DNA of 64,000 nt from Culex pipiens pallens (taxonomy: Eukaryota; Arthropoda; Insecta; Diptera; Culicidae): contig NC_068938.1 of assembly GCF_016801865.2 (NCBI RefSeq), positions 68,555,457-68,619,456 of the forward strand. The letters run 5' to 3'. Position numbers and translations under genes: made by a program. This document shows, piece after piece, positions 1-11,726 of this stretch. Within the stretch, counting starts at the first letter, position 1. Every line of letters starts with the position of its first letter. Under the pieces are notes generated by a model. That model was not told where the DNA came from and searched no databases. It saw nothing but the letters and a program-made list of their open reading frames with translations.

Positions 1-254
1 CTCCCTCACCCATGCAAGAGAAGAAAAAAAAAACTTTCAGTTTTCCCAGCTCCCGACCAAGTTCGTGCCTTGCCGCAAGCCAATTGGTGTCCGTATAATT
101 ATGGACCTGGAACTTGGGTTCCGGGGTCTTTGGGAGGAAGGAAAACTGTCACTCGCGGAAAAACAAAAACCGGTAGATACTTTTGGGTTTCGCATGCCGG
201 AATTTTTGGGACAGAAGCGAATTTTGCCCTCGACTGACTCGAACTCGGTTGTAC
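1..254. other. Left-edge flank, no gene seen
   Basis: Mixed-composition sequence between the window edge and the first tandem array. I see no splice-bounded coding stretch and no inverted repeat. Open frames that begin here continue into the arrays only because the repeat units lack stop codons. Confidence 0.5.
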
Positions 255-792
255 AAAACAAAAAACAAAAAACAAAAAAAAACCAAAAACAAAAAACAAA
301 AAACAAAAAACAAAAAACAAAAAACAAAAAACAAAAAACAAAAAACAAAAAACAAAAAACAAAAAACAAAAAACAAAAAAAAACCAAAAACAAAAAACAA
401 AAAACAAAAAACAAAAAACAAAAAACAAAAAACAAAAAACAAAAAACAAAAAACAAAAAACAAAAAACAAAAAACAAAAAACAAAAAACAAAAAACAAAA
501 AACAAAAAACAAAAAACAAAAAACAAAAAACAAAAAACAAAAAACAAAAAACAAAAAACAAAAAACAAAAAACAAAAAACAAAAAACAAAAAACAAAAAA
601 CAAAAAACAAAAAACAAAAAACAAAAAACAAAAAACAAAAAACAAAAAACAAAAAACAAAAAACAAAAAACAAAAAACAAAAAACAAAAAACAAAAAACA
701 AAAAACAAAAAACAAAAAACAAAAAACAAAAAACAAAAAACAAAAAACAAAAAACAAAAAACAAAAAACAAAAAACAAAAAACAAAAAACAA
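255..792. repeat. 7-bp tandem array (CAAAAAA)n
   Basis: About 76 head-to-tail copies of a unit of one C and six A. Units are almost identical; a longer A run followed by CC occurs near 275 and 375, about 99 bp apart. The array passes directly into the 9-bp array at about 793 with no spacer. No coding meaning: all frames are open simply because the unit has no stop. Confidence 0.97.
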
Positions 793-2139
793 AATTGACA
801 AAATTGACAAAATTGACAAAATTGACAAAATTGACAAAATTGACAAAATTGACAAAATTGACAAAATTGACAAAATTGACAAAATTGACAAAATTGACAA
901 AATTGACAAAATTGACAAAATTGACAAAATTGACAAAATTGACAAAATTGACAAAATTGACAAAATTGACAAAATTGACAAAATTGACAAAATTGACAAA
1001 ATTGACAAAATTGATAAAATTGACAAAATTGACAAAATTGACAAAATTGACAAAATTGACAAAATTGACAAAATTGACAAAATTGACAAAATTGACAAAA
1101 TTGACAAAATTGACAAAATTGACAAAATTGACAAAATTGACAAAATTGACAAAATTGACAAAATTGACAAAATTGACAAAATTGACAAAATTGACAAAAT
1201 TGACAAAATTGACAAAATTGACAAAATTGACAAAATTGACAAAATTGACAAAATTGACAAAATTGACAAAATTGACAAAATTGACAAAATTGACAAAATT
1301 GACAAAATTGACAAAATTGACAAAATTGACAAAATTGACAAAATTGACAAAATTGACAAAATTGACAAAATTGACAAAATTGACAAAATTGACAAAATTG
1401 ACAAAATTGACAAAATTGACAAAATTGACAAAATTGACAAAATTGACAAAATTGACAAAATTGACAAAATTGACAAAATTGACAAAATTGACAAAATTGA
1501 CAAAATTGACAAAATTGACAAAATTGACAAAATTGATAAAATTGACAAAATTGACAAAATTGACAAAATTGACAAAATTGACAAAATTGACAAAATTGAC
1601 AAAATTGACAAAATTGACAAAATTGACAAAATTGACAAAATTGACAAAATTGACAAAATTGACAAAATTGACAAAATTGACAAAATTGACAAAATTGACA
1701 AAATTGACAAAATTGACAAAATTGACAAAATTGACAAAATTGACAAAATTGACAAAATTGACAAAATTGACAAAATTGACAAAATTGACAAAATTGACAA
1801 AATTGACAAAATTGACAAAATTGACAAAATTGACAAAATTGACAAAATTGACAAAATTGACAAAATTGACAAAATTGACAAAATTGACAAAATTGACAAA
1901 ATTGACAAAATTGACAAAATTGACAAAATTGACAAAATTGACAAAATTGACAAAATTGACAAAATTGACAAAATTGACAAAATTGACAAAATTGACAAAA
2001 TTGACAAAATTGACAAAATTGACAAAATTGACAAAATTGACAAAATTGACAAAATTGACAAAATTGACAAAATTGACAAAATTGACAAAATTGACAAAAT
2101 TGACAAAATTGACAAAATTGTCAAAATTGACAAAGTCTA
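793..2139. repeat. 9-bp tandem array (ATTGACAAA)n
   Basis: About 149 copies of ATTGACAAA, extremely uniform. Inside the array I see only two variant units, both with the same C-to-T change (GAC to GAT), at about 1015 and 1537. They are 522 bp apart, exactly 58 units, which suggests that a block was copied within the array. The right end frays (ATTGTCAAA, then AAAGTC). Period 9 makes every frame a tripeptide repeat, so the long open frames are artefacts. Confidence 0.97.
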
Positions 2140-3183
2140 ATGAGTCAACAATTAAATAATAAAATGTGTTTTGGTTTACTTTCAGTCCTTGTTCCATAAA
2201 ATTCCTACGAATTCGAATTGAAATGCACCGAACTGCATAATTTTAATCCCAAAACTGCAAGGGCTCCAGCGCTATTTATATCAGCCAGAACCAGGTTGCT
2301 CCAACCAGAAACCTTCGATTGAGTCTGTCCAGCACAGAATCGTTGCATTAAATTCATCCCTCCAAACTGAGTTTCAGCCCCACCTGGTGGATGGGCTGAT
2401 GGGAAGAAACCTGTACAAATTGAGTATCGATGGCCCCGGCATAAAATGTGCATCCGTTGTTGCCCTTCGCTGCTGCGGACTGGACTGGCTATTGTTGCTT
2501 TTGTGAAATTGTTATTGTTGCTGCCGACGTGGTTTGGCGAAACTAAATCTGAAACATTCGTCAGTTGCAGCGGTACAAATACACACACGAGGGAGATGCA
2601 TCATCGTCGTCATCGAGGTTGAAAAAATCCATACTGAATGACTAAAATAAAATAAAATATTTGAATATTCTAATAGTTGTAGTTTGAGATGGAACTTTCA
2701 CGTGAAGCCCACCCAAATAGAGCAAATTCAAGAGCTCATATTTTCCAACGGACACGTGTGTCTTCCCTCACTGGCCGCCCCCCAAAAACTCATCCAAACT
2801 ACACAGAGAACATATACTAATAGCCAGGGACGAGCGTTGGCCCATGTTTTGTTATCTTTTGATAATGGAAATGGAGTTTAATCGATGTAAAATAAACGTT
2901 CATTATTTTACGACTCACTGGGCTCGATGCAATTACTTGATATTTTTGCACTCACCAGCAGCCACGCACAGCTGGCAGCATGCACGCACGTGCACTTCGG
3001 CACACATACATTTGTGCGTGTGTATGGGAGAGGGCAGAGTACAGAGGATACTAACGCACCAGGATCGAAACAGTTCAGATTCAATTTTCATCTGATGGGT
3101 TGACTTCATAGGGATTTTGTTTGTTTTGTATTTTGACATTTTAAAGCAGCAATAAAAATGAGAAATACAAAGCTGTTTGAAGT
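2140..3183. other. Intergenic stretch, no gene supported
   Basis: About 1 kb of mixed sequence between two tandem arrays. The largest open frame (minus, 2588-2205) has no recognisable domain, no ATG context that stands out and no splice signals, so I do not call it. It contains short GT/CA-rich patches near 2970-3030. No clear transposon ends were found. Confidence 0.45.
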
Positions 3184-3710
3184 CAAAAGTCACCAGTCAC
3201 CAGTCACCAGTCACCAGTCACCAGTCACCAGTCACCAGTCACCAGTCACCAGTCACCAGTCACCAGTCACCAGTCACCAGTCACCAGTCACCAGTCACCA
3301 GTCACCAGTCACCAGTCAACAGTCAACAGTCAACAGTCAACAGTCAACAGTCAACAGTCAACAGTCAACAGTCAACAGTCAACAGTCAACAGTCAACAGT
3401 CAACAGTCAACAGTCAACAGTCAACAGTCAACAGTCAACAGTCAACAGTCAACAGTCACCAGTCACCATTCACCAGTCAACAGTCAACAGTCAACAGTCA
3501 ACAGTCAACAGTCAACAGTCAACAGTCACCAGTCACCAGTCACCAGTCACCAGTCACCAGTCACCAGTCACCAGTCACCAGTCACCAGTCACCAGTCACC
3601 AGTCACCAGTCACCAGTCACCAGTCACCAGTCACCAGTCACCAGTCACCAGTCACCAGTCACCAGTCACCAGTCACCAGTCACCAGTCACCAGTCACCAG
3701 TCAACAGTCA
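3184..3710. repeat. 7-bp tandem array, CACCAGT with CAACAGT block
   Basis: About 74 units of 7 bp. Two flanking blocks are CACCAGT (about 3187-3315 and 3525-3700). A central block is CAACAGT, interrupted near 3455-3478 by CACCAGT units and one CACCATT. The one-base difference is arranged in blocks rather than scattered, as expected from unequal exchange. The array lies just beyond the stop codon and likely poly(A) signal of painless-like gene 1, about 60 bp downstream on that gene's strand. Confidence 0.96.
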
Positions 3711-3740
3711 AGGGAAAAACAAACAAAAATTACATTCTTC

Positions 3741-3746
3741 TTTAAT
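3741..3746 (-). terminator. Probable poly(A) signal ATTAAA of painless-like gene 1
   Basis: ATTAAA on the minus strand (TTTAAT on plus), 25 bp downstream of the TGA stop of gene 1. It is the common variant of the animal polyadenylation hexamer and would place the cleavage site just before the CACCAGT array. Assigned from sequence and position only. Confidence 0.5.
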
Positions 3747-3770
3747 CTCGAAATAACATCGACTTCTTTA

Positions 3771-6700
3771 TCACTTGTCATGCCCATGGCTCGTACTTTC
3801 ACTCAACCTGCTACGCGTCCCGTGCTCCGTCCCGTCACCCTTGCCGGCCTTAGTCTTTTTGCCCTCCATTTGCGCAATCCGATCTTCAACGCGCTTAAGT
3901 TGCTCGAAAACCGCATCCAGCGAGCGTGGTCGGTTGTGGTTCCTGATTGCGATGTTTTTGGCATCATTGACGGTGTCCTCGTCGACGCCATGGTGGAAGT
4001 ACCCGCAGCGTCCCATTACGTCGAATTTGCGTTCCGGATTTTTCGTTTGTTTATGTTCTTCAGGTGGAGTGGAGCTTACCTTCTTCCTTGTTAGAACAAC
4101 TTGATTGTCCAAGTTGGTTCTGATGGTAATCTTGGGTTCGTATCGGGTGAAAAATAGTGATGATTTACGCCATTTTGAGAATATGCTAAAACTGTTGAGA
4201 TAGCGGTGTTGAATAACAACGTTTTCTATACACCCAAAATTCAGAGTCGAGATAATCGTTCTCTCAAAATTTATTGAGGGCTCAGTGCCAAAATCGATAG
4301 AATAATGGTACCAACTCACACCATCATAACAAATGAGTTCATTCGTTAGTTGAATCAATAAATCTCCAACAAGTGTCATACATCGACTTCTGACTTCTCC
4401 TTGGTCACCAAGCTGTGGTGGCCGAGGCAGCTAAGTCATTGGATTGGTTTGACAAAGGTCTCTGGTTCGATTCCCGTTGTCTCGACACTTTTGGTTTTTT
4501 GTTTGACGGATGAACTTTTTTTGCAAATGTTCTATCGCCCATCTCGAGCTGTGTTCTCTGCGTCCGTGAATGGTACCACTATTCTCTCGACTCGAGACCA
4601 TCATTCTCTCGGACTAGCGCTGCCAGTTTTGGGTGTAGATAATTTGGTTTTACTCACGAAAGACACTTCTCGAACCGTCTCAACATCTCCACCCGGTTGG
4701 CGAGGGCAGCCACCTGGGCTTGTTGTCGAATTTCCTGGAATAATTACGCGTGTGAGTACACAACTGTGTGTAGTCAGCGAATCTAACAGCTTACCGTAAT
4801 ATCACTGACTGCGACACCGTTGATAAGATTGGCCACAACAAGAGTGACGAAGAACACGAAGCATATGAACACTATGTAGCTTAGCTTGTGGCCGTTGAAT
4901 TCAATTTCCGAAGCATCCAGCTCACCGATCATCATCACCAGAGACTTTACCAGCGATCCTTGCAAGGTTGAAAAATTGTTGAACTCATCCTTGGTGGTGG
5001 AGTTTTGCGCCGAATCTTCAAGCTGATCTTGGGATGCGTAGTTTGAGAACAGCACGAAGAAGCTGCACCCGAAGGAAATGATGATGATCAAGTAGATCAA
5101 CAAAATCTTCAGAAAGCTTTTGCTGACGGTTTCCAGCATGACGATGCTGGTGGTTAGCGAGGCGTATGGGAATAGTCTGAGATGTACGATGACATCGATA
5201 CCCGCCAGCAGGATCAACACGGAGAGAACGGCGTTGTTTGTGGACAACAAACAGTACAAAGCCAAGAAGATCATTACGGTCTCTCGAAGTTTGCTCAGTC
5301 CTCGAAAAATGTGAATCCCACGGATGTTAATGCGATTGTTTTTGCTCCACTTCTTGAGTATGTACAGTACAGGAATTACGGTAATAACAATCCACCTTAC
5401 GACATATAGCAAAAATAGCACTAAACAGACCAATTTCAGTACTGGAGTATCGTACAAGGACAACAAAAAGAAGAACAATGCAAAGAAAAAGCTAAGAGCA
5501 AACATTCCATACGTAATCCATCTGATGAAAAGCCATTTCACCAAAATAAACGTACTAAGAACCGGATGCCGAAGAAGTGGTTTCAACTCTTTTGATTCCG
5601 CGATGAAATAAAATGGGGCAATTTCCGAGTACGTGTGCCCTCGAGGTAGCTTGAACTCATTCAAACCCAGCTGGATTTCTTTCGACTCTTGTGGAATCGA
5701 AATTTTTGAATCTAGAAACGCCTCCAAAATGTCCGCCTTCATCGAATGTAGCGGCGACTCCTGCAGATTGTTCAGCTTCCACAAATACGGTGCCTTTTTC
5801 AGCAAAATCTCCTTTGCTTCCTGGTCCATGCCGTGGTGGATCGCGTAGTGAAGTGCCGTTTGATTGTGGTCATCACGCGCATAAGCCATAATACGGCGAT
5901 CGTTCAACAATTGTTTGAAGCAATCCAGCCTCACCTGTGTCCTGCTTTTCCGAAGCTCTCGTAAACTCGTCAACAGCAGCGGATGCTTGCATTCGATTCT
6001 CGACTTGATATTGGCCAGAAACAGCTTGAGCACACGTGCGAAACCATTTTGGCAAACCTCCTTCAGTATTTTGAACAAATTCTCTGTGTTATTGCTCAGG
6101 ATTTCACTATCCTTTAAATAGTGGAATATTGTTTCCACACAGACATCCAAGCCCTTCGTCGCAGTCTTCTCCAACAGTTTCAAAACTTGGACTTCATGGT
6201 CACCTGAATAAAATTCTCCAAATCTTTCCACAAACTCCGCCGAATTTCTATCCAAAATCAAAGATTGCAACAACTCGAACGTTACTTTCGCCGGTTTCTG
6301 TGCAATCTCCAGCCCACAATTCAACGCCTCAATATCCCTGCGAGCTTGTCCACCAAAAAGCCCGTCCACATCACAGTCAAAGTTCGCCAAACAAAATGTC
6401 AACAATTCCATCTTTTCATCTTGATCAACAGACTCCAGTTTGCAAATCGCCGACAAAGGATGCATCCTAAAATCTCCAATATTGATGCTGGCTTTCAAAC
6501 CCGCTAAAATTTGAACCAACCCCTTCACTTTCGAGAAATTACCAGACTCAACCACCGAGATCAGCATCATCAACGGTGTATACTTCTTAAATGCCCAGAT
6601 CGCATCCACGTTGACGCCGGGCATGCTCAACAGAGTCCTAACATTCTCGAACGCCCTGGCTTTGATGGCAATATGAACTGCTTGATTAGGTTCCTTCTCC

Positions 6701-7198
6701 GTCTTTGGCCTCTCCGATCGCCTTCTCGGGGCCTCGCGAGGTTGTGGCGCCTCTTTGTATCGTTCCAATATCTTGTCAACGATTGGAATTTGCTCCAGGA
6801 AAATTCGAATAAACTCGGAACTACCCTCTGTTCGGCACAACTTTGAAAAGAACAAATGAACTCTATCGTTCTTCAGCAACCTTTCGCGGGGTGTGGTTTT
6901 TTGATCCAACAATTGCTCGTAGATTTTTTGCAACTCGCCGATGCAAGCCTGCAGGTATGCTTTAAAGTTTTCATGGTTACGTTCGTCAAATGCATGTTGA
7001 AGGTTGTTGAATAACCTTTCCTACAGAAAGATATAAAACTGCTTAGTAATAAAAAAAAGTCTAAAAATCGCGACGGTATACCTCAGTATCCTTCTTATGT
7101 TCTCTCCACTTTTTGAAGTCAAACTTTTGAGGAATACTTTCTACGCGTATTAGCGGCTCTCTTATGTGCAAGATTTGCATCTCAACATGTTCCGCCAT
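3771..7198 (-). CDS. pain-like: Painless-like TRPA cation channel, gene 1 (4 exons)
   Basis: TRPA-family channel of the Painless group, expected in the plasma membrane of sensory neurons; in Drosophila this family detects noxious heat and mechanical stimuli. Exons: 7198-7082, 7020-4795, 4734-4658 and 4185-3771, joined in phases 0, 0 and 2 by GT-AG introns of 61, 60 and 472 bp, giving about 944 aa. The start is an ATG with G at -3 and +4. The N-terminal half holds ankyrin-type segments (about residues 150-235 and 420-476, with TALHYAIHHGMD). The six-helix core begins near residue 524 at HPVLSTF; the pore loop SLVKSLVMMIGELD is near 728-741; S6 leads to NLINGVAVSD. Exon 3 encodes a short amphipathic helix. 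Exon 4 carries FFTRYEPKI and a charged tail. Drosophila Painless is about 913 aa, so the length fits. Function is inferred from the family. Confidence 0.93.
4414..4490 (+). repeat. tRNA-like SINE head inside intron 3 of gene 1
   Basis: GTGGCCGAGGCAGCTAAG resembles the internal A box of a tRNA, and GGTTCGATTCC at 4464-4474 is a good B box. The spacing is tRNA-like, but the acceptor arms do not pair, so it is a SINE or tRNA pseudogene rather than a tRNA gene. It lies opposite to gene 1 within its 472-bp intron, which is much longer than the gene's other introns. Confidence 0.55.
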
Positions 7199-7546
7199 AT
7201 CAATAAATTTGTTAATTTTCGTTCAGCAAACGCACTACACATCTCACCCCCTGTCGACAGACTGGCAAAAAATTAAAGCAACACTTCAAACGACGCTTAA
7301 CGGCTATCACGTCCGACGCAACTGTTTGTTATCACATTTCCCAGAAGCAGTCATTTGTTTTCGGGTTTTGGGCAAAGCTGATTAGGATTTGTGTAAGGTA
7401 AAATAAGCAACACCTGTGTTAGTTGCAAGAATAAAAGTTTAATACTGACAAAGATTTCGGCGAATCTGCACAGCACTGATTCCTCGAATAGGTGAGCAAT
7501 TGATAGCTATCAGTTTAGAGTACTTGAACTATTTGCAAAACGTGTC
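7199..7546. other. Upstream flank of painless-like gene 1
   Basis: Should hold the 5' UTR and promoter of gene 1, which is transcribed leftward. I see no unambiguous TATA box or initiator and no other gene. Confidence 0.4.
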
Positions 7547-7645
7547 CACTAGGGTGGTCCAAATTCCGGGCTTAATCGGGGCTCGGCAGAGTCTTTGATT
7601 TTAGGGGGTAGCCCCAACAAAGCCCGGATTTGGATCACCCTAGTG
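7547..7645. mobile_element. 99-bp palindromic MITE
   Basis: Short element with ends CACTAGGGTGGTCC on the left and the reverse complement of CACTAGGGTGATCC on the right. The inverted repeats run about 35 bp and include a CCGGGCTT core; the centre is about 28 bp. If the target duplication is TA, the ends are GGGTGGTCC. It has no coding capacity. A TAGGGTGGTCC end also occurs near 9382 without a visible partner. Confidence 0.75.
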
Positions 7646-9938
7646 CCCACCGTATCCCATTCATAAGGTAAAATGAGAATCGCTGTCTTTTTTTGCAAAG
7701 TTGTTGCTGATAAGAGCAATAAAGATAATGGAATCGAGATATGGACTATATGGTGGCTGATTTACGAGATTTATAGTTGATTTTTTGCACTGTAATAATT
7801 TTAAATTATTTTTTTCGATTCAGCTTTGTCCATGTATTCTCAATTTCTAAAGAAGTCATTTTGAATCATTTTGAGGGAAGGTCTTTAAAAACAGGCTTGT
7901 GAATACTCACAAATCTGTACCTAGAGAAGGGATTTTATGATTGATTTGGTGTCTTAAGCAAAGTAATCAATTGTAATCAGGACTTTATGAAAAAGGAACA
8001 TGGTTAAAAATCCAATGTTTTTATTCGACTATCCAAAACATTGCCAATTTAATAACAAGTTTTTGTTCCCCCAAAATTTTCCCGAAAAATCTAGGTTCAT
8101 TGCAATTAAATGGATTGCTTATTTATGCGTTTTACATTCAATAAAGACTTTAAATTATTTATAAATCACGTAAATGTTCTGAAAAAAACATATTTTTAGG
8201 AATTTATTGATATTTTTATATATTTTTTTATAGCAAAGTAGTTATCCGATTTTCGCAAATAATTTAGAGATTTTTTAATATCAAGATTTTTTTTTTAAAT
8301 AAATGTCCAATAAGCTATTGTCTTTCATATGTATTTTTTTTATTTGGATGAAACATCGTCCATATATTCCCAATGTCAAATAATGCAATTTTAAATTAAT
8401 GTTTCCATACAAGACTCCGTAAAATTTTGCGAACTGGTCATACAAAATGGTTACGTAATTATATGACAATCTGTCTCTTGAGATGTCATTTTCAGATCAA
8501 TTTTGTTTCTTAGACAAACTAGTAGATTATGATTAGAAAAAAAAAGTTACATTCTTAAATTTTATTTTTTTTACTTTTTATAACTTAAAGTTTGATTCAC
8601 AATATAGGTATTTTTCAATTTTATTTTTAATTATTATTTTTTTATAAGACTCAAAAAGACATGTGTTGTGCCTCATTGATGGTGATAGTATAATTATATG
8701 AATATGATCTTTTGAAAAAAATAGATTTTTGAAATCATCGAAAATATGGTCAAACAAACTTTTGATATATTTTTGAAAGCATTATTCATTATTTAAATTA
8801 AAATTTGAATAAGTATTGATTTGTAGACAATTTCAAAAGTTTAAAATCTCTGAGGGAATATCGTAGAATTCTCAGCATTTCAACATATTTTTTTCGGAGA
8901 TGCTTTTCTTTCAAGAGTCATATTGAAAATGCAAAAAAAAAATTATAAAGAAATCAAAAATACCCAACAGTGGCAATAACTTGAGAATTCGAAAAGGTAA
9001 TGATATATTTTATTTGTCCGTTTTTTGTCATTTTCATTAACGCTGGGGAATGCATTTTAAATCGATTTCAGCTGATTACACTTAAATTTCTATTGAAATT
9101 TTGAAGTTTTTTGAAAAAAAAATGTTGTTGCCCCCTGATTTTTCGGGCCAATTATGAAGGGGGGAGGAGACAAAAACTTTAAATAAAATTTGTACCAGCC
9201 TAATCTAAATTAAAAAAAAACCAAAACTGGAAAATGTATATTCAGCCTTTCCACGTCAAACAGGAAGTCTCCAAATTAAAAGTGCTCCGATTTGGCTCAA
9301 ATTTGGAGTGGGGGTTCTTTGGCCTAAATAAATAGACCCATTTGTTTTTTGTTTGGCGATGAGGGTGGCCCTACCCCAAGTAGGGTGGTCCAAAAAATTG
9401 CATTATCGTCAATTTTCGCAAAATCCACATTTTTCAGAAAATCATATCTCCAGAACAGCTGAACCAATTTTGGAGCGCCATATTTCAAAAGAAAGGTATT
9501 TAGTTGGGGTTTTGAGGTAAAATATGTCAAAGTTTAAAAAAACTAGCTGAATATTTGAAAAGGTCCTATGAAAATTTAATTTCTCGATTTCAAGGTTTCG
9601 GGACCAAATTGCCCATGTTTAAAAATATTTTTTACCCTGATTCCTTGCAATATTTTACATAACATATCCAAAAATTGCGAATATCCATTAACACGATTTG
9701 GAGGTATGATTTTTTGAACATAAAAACTGAGTTGTGACTTCTAATTACGAAAATTTTGGTACCCAAACATGTATAGGTCATTGCTGAAATTTTCCAGTTA
9801 TCGCAGTTGTAGTGAAAAAAGTTGATTTTTACCCGTTTTCGTCATCTTCCCGTTTTTTGCGCGGTGCGTCGAAAACCACACTTTTTATGCTAAAAAAAAT
9901 CATATCTCCATAACGTGTTGGTGGATATTCGCCATTTT
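7646..9938. other. AT-rich intergenic region, repeats only
   Basis: No gene is supported. Long AT-rich stretches with A and T runs. From about 9240 to 9930 there is text typical of interspersed repeats, including the lone TAGGGTGGTCC end near 9382. Open frames here are short and lack splice or start context. Confidence 0.5.
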
Positions 9939-10562
9939 TTAACCCTCTACTGCCCAATTTTTTTTTCCAAAATATTTATTTTTCCCGTGTTTAGGAGGTC
10001 ATTTTGAGCAACTTTTGTTCTACGAAAAACTTAACTTTTCTTGTTTTATGTTTTTCTTGTTTCATTTTTAGTAATTTAATTTGCATTTATCTTGCTAAGT
10101 TTATGTTTGTTTTTGGTAGTATTTGGCCTACTCTACCACCTAATATAATTACATTTCGCCTATCTAATTTTTTCGTGTTTTTACAGTCATTTTTTCAATT
10201 TTTTGCATGTTTTTCACATTTTCTGCTATAAAATGGCACTATTATCATTTAAATTGTAAATAAACGCGTAGAGGCATAGTCTGGGGCACTAGAAAAATTA
10301 TTGCGTACTTCTTTTTACTTAGAATATAAGAAATATTAGTAAAAAACACTGCTAAAGTTGACCTCTAAAAAAATTACATTTTTTAAATCATTGGCAAAGT
10401 CACATAAAACAAGTGTAACTTCCAACCCTGAAATTTTCTAAAATTTTAAGAGTTCTTCTTTCCAATGCTTTTTAAAGATCAAAAATCGGTTGGAAAATTG
10501 ATTTTTGGCGATTTTTTAGATCGAAGCCCGTTTAAAGGCGGGGTTAGGTTGTAGATGGTTAA
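9939..10562. mobile_element. TTAA-flanked MITE, copy 1
   Basis: An element of about 616 bp (9943-10558) bounded by TTAA at 9939-9942 and 10559-10562. The ends are CCCTCTAC on the left and the reverse complement of CCATCTAC on the right. The interior is T-rich, with CTACTGCCCA near the left end and GAAGCCCGTTTAAAGGCG near the right. A second copy in the same orientation lies at 25574-26044. TTAA duplication is typical of piggyBac-type transposition; no transposase is encoded. Confidence 0.75.
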
Positions 10563-11692
10563 TATGTTATTCGCTCGAAGTGTTTTTTTTTTTTCAACCT
10601 TGGAACTTGCACCTTAAAGTATAGCTTTCATAAAGTGTTTTTGACTATTTCAATGTAATAAATAGCTCATATAAAAGTAAGCAAGCAACTCTCTATTGTT
10701 AGTGCTTCCGAAAATGTTGTTAAAAAGCGGCAAACAGCAAAAGTGACGATAATAGGTCGAAAAGCTTAGAAACAGTAAAAGTAATAGCATATATGACAAA
10801 ACAGGAAAACTTTTTAATAAAACTATTATGAGTTAAGGGGGTATTATAGCAAAAATATTTTTTTTCTTTTTTTTTTAATTAAGTATCCTGAAAAGCATTT
10901 GAAAAAACCCAAGTGTCGTTCCCATTCACCTCTCCAAACTCACGAATGTCAAGAAGGGGCCAGGTCGGGGCGGACGACGCCGGAGTGTGCAAACTCGGGA
11001 AAACTTAATTTACGACATTTGCCTTTCGTTTCATTGAATTCAATGGGCGCTGAGGCTGCTGCTGCTGTCAGTTGTATGAAAGGTACTAAATAAGTCGTCC
11101 TTTTCTGCTCAAGAGAGAGAGAGACAGCCCGGATAAGTGGGAAAAAAGGGAAATGAAATGAAATAAAAAACGTAAATCAGTGCAAAAATAAACAAAAATT
11201 CCACCAAGATGGATGAAAGGCCAAAGAAAATCGCATGAATGCCACTGGATAAGTCATGTCAATGCCGGTTGCAAAATGAATGAAGCAATTCATGGAAAAA
11301 AAAACGGGAGCAAAAATGTTAAGGACAAGTTTCGCCGATACACTGCTGCTGGCGGATGGTGCAAGCATAGATGCAGCCAAACTGGTTCATTGCATTCCCA
11401 CGAGGCCTGAAGTCTGAAATGAATTTGATGAAGTGGCAGTCTTTCTCTCATTACCGCTGCTCAGGGAAATGACATTGTAATTTTTCCCTGCTACAAGTAC
11501 CATCAATGAATGGCGTCCACGTTGTTATGAAGTGCAACTCTGGTGCGATATTGTTGTGGGCGAAGGCCGTCCATTTAATTAGTGGGAAACTTAACTCATT
11601 TAAGGCTGGGTTTGGTTTTGTTTTAATCTAGTTAAAAATGTTTCAGATTCATAGAATATAAAAAAAATCATTTTGTCAAAACAGGTATTAAA
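10563..11692. other. Intergenic region downstream of gene 2, no gene seen
   Basis: Mixed sequence with A/T runs near 10855-10880 and a short GAGA run near 11112. Open frames of 60-67 codons on both strands overlap each other and show no domain or splice signals, so none is called. Confidence 0.45.
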
Positions 11693-11698
11693 TTTATT
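11693..11698 (-). terminator. Poly(A) signal AATAAA of painless-like gene 2
   Basis: AATAAA on the minus strand, 29 bp past the TGA stop at 11727-11729. This is the canonical hexamer at a normal distance for a short insect 3' UTR. Confidence 0.65.
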
Positions 11699-11726
11699 AT
11701 CAACTTGGCAATGTCTCAATACATCT

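Noticed and set aside
37..2197. Several open frames of 650-700 codons over the left arrays
   Set aside because: They consist of the array translated in different frames (tripeptide or heptapeptide repeats). Units lack stops in all frames, so open length carries no coding evidence.
2205..2588. 127-codon minus frame
   Set aside because: No domain, no splice or promoter context, and composition that does not stand out from its surroundings.
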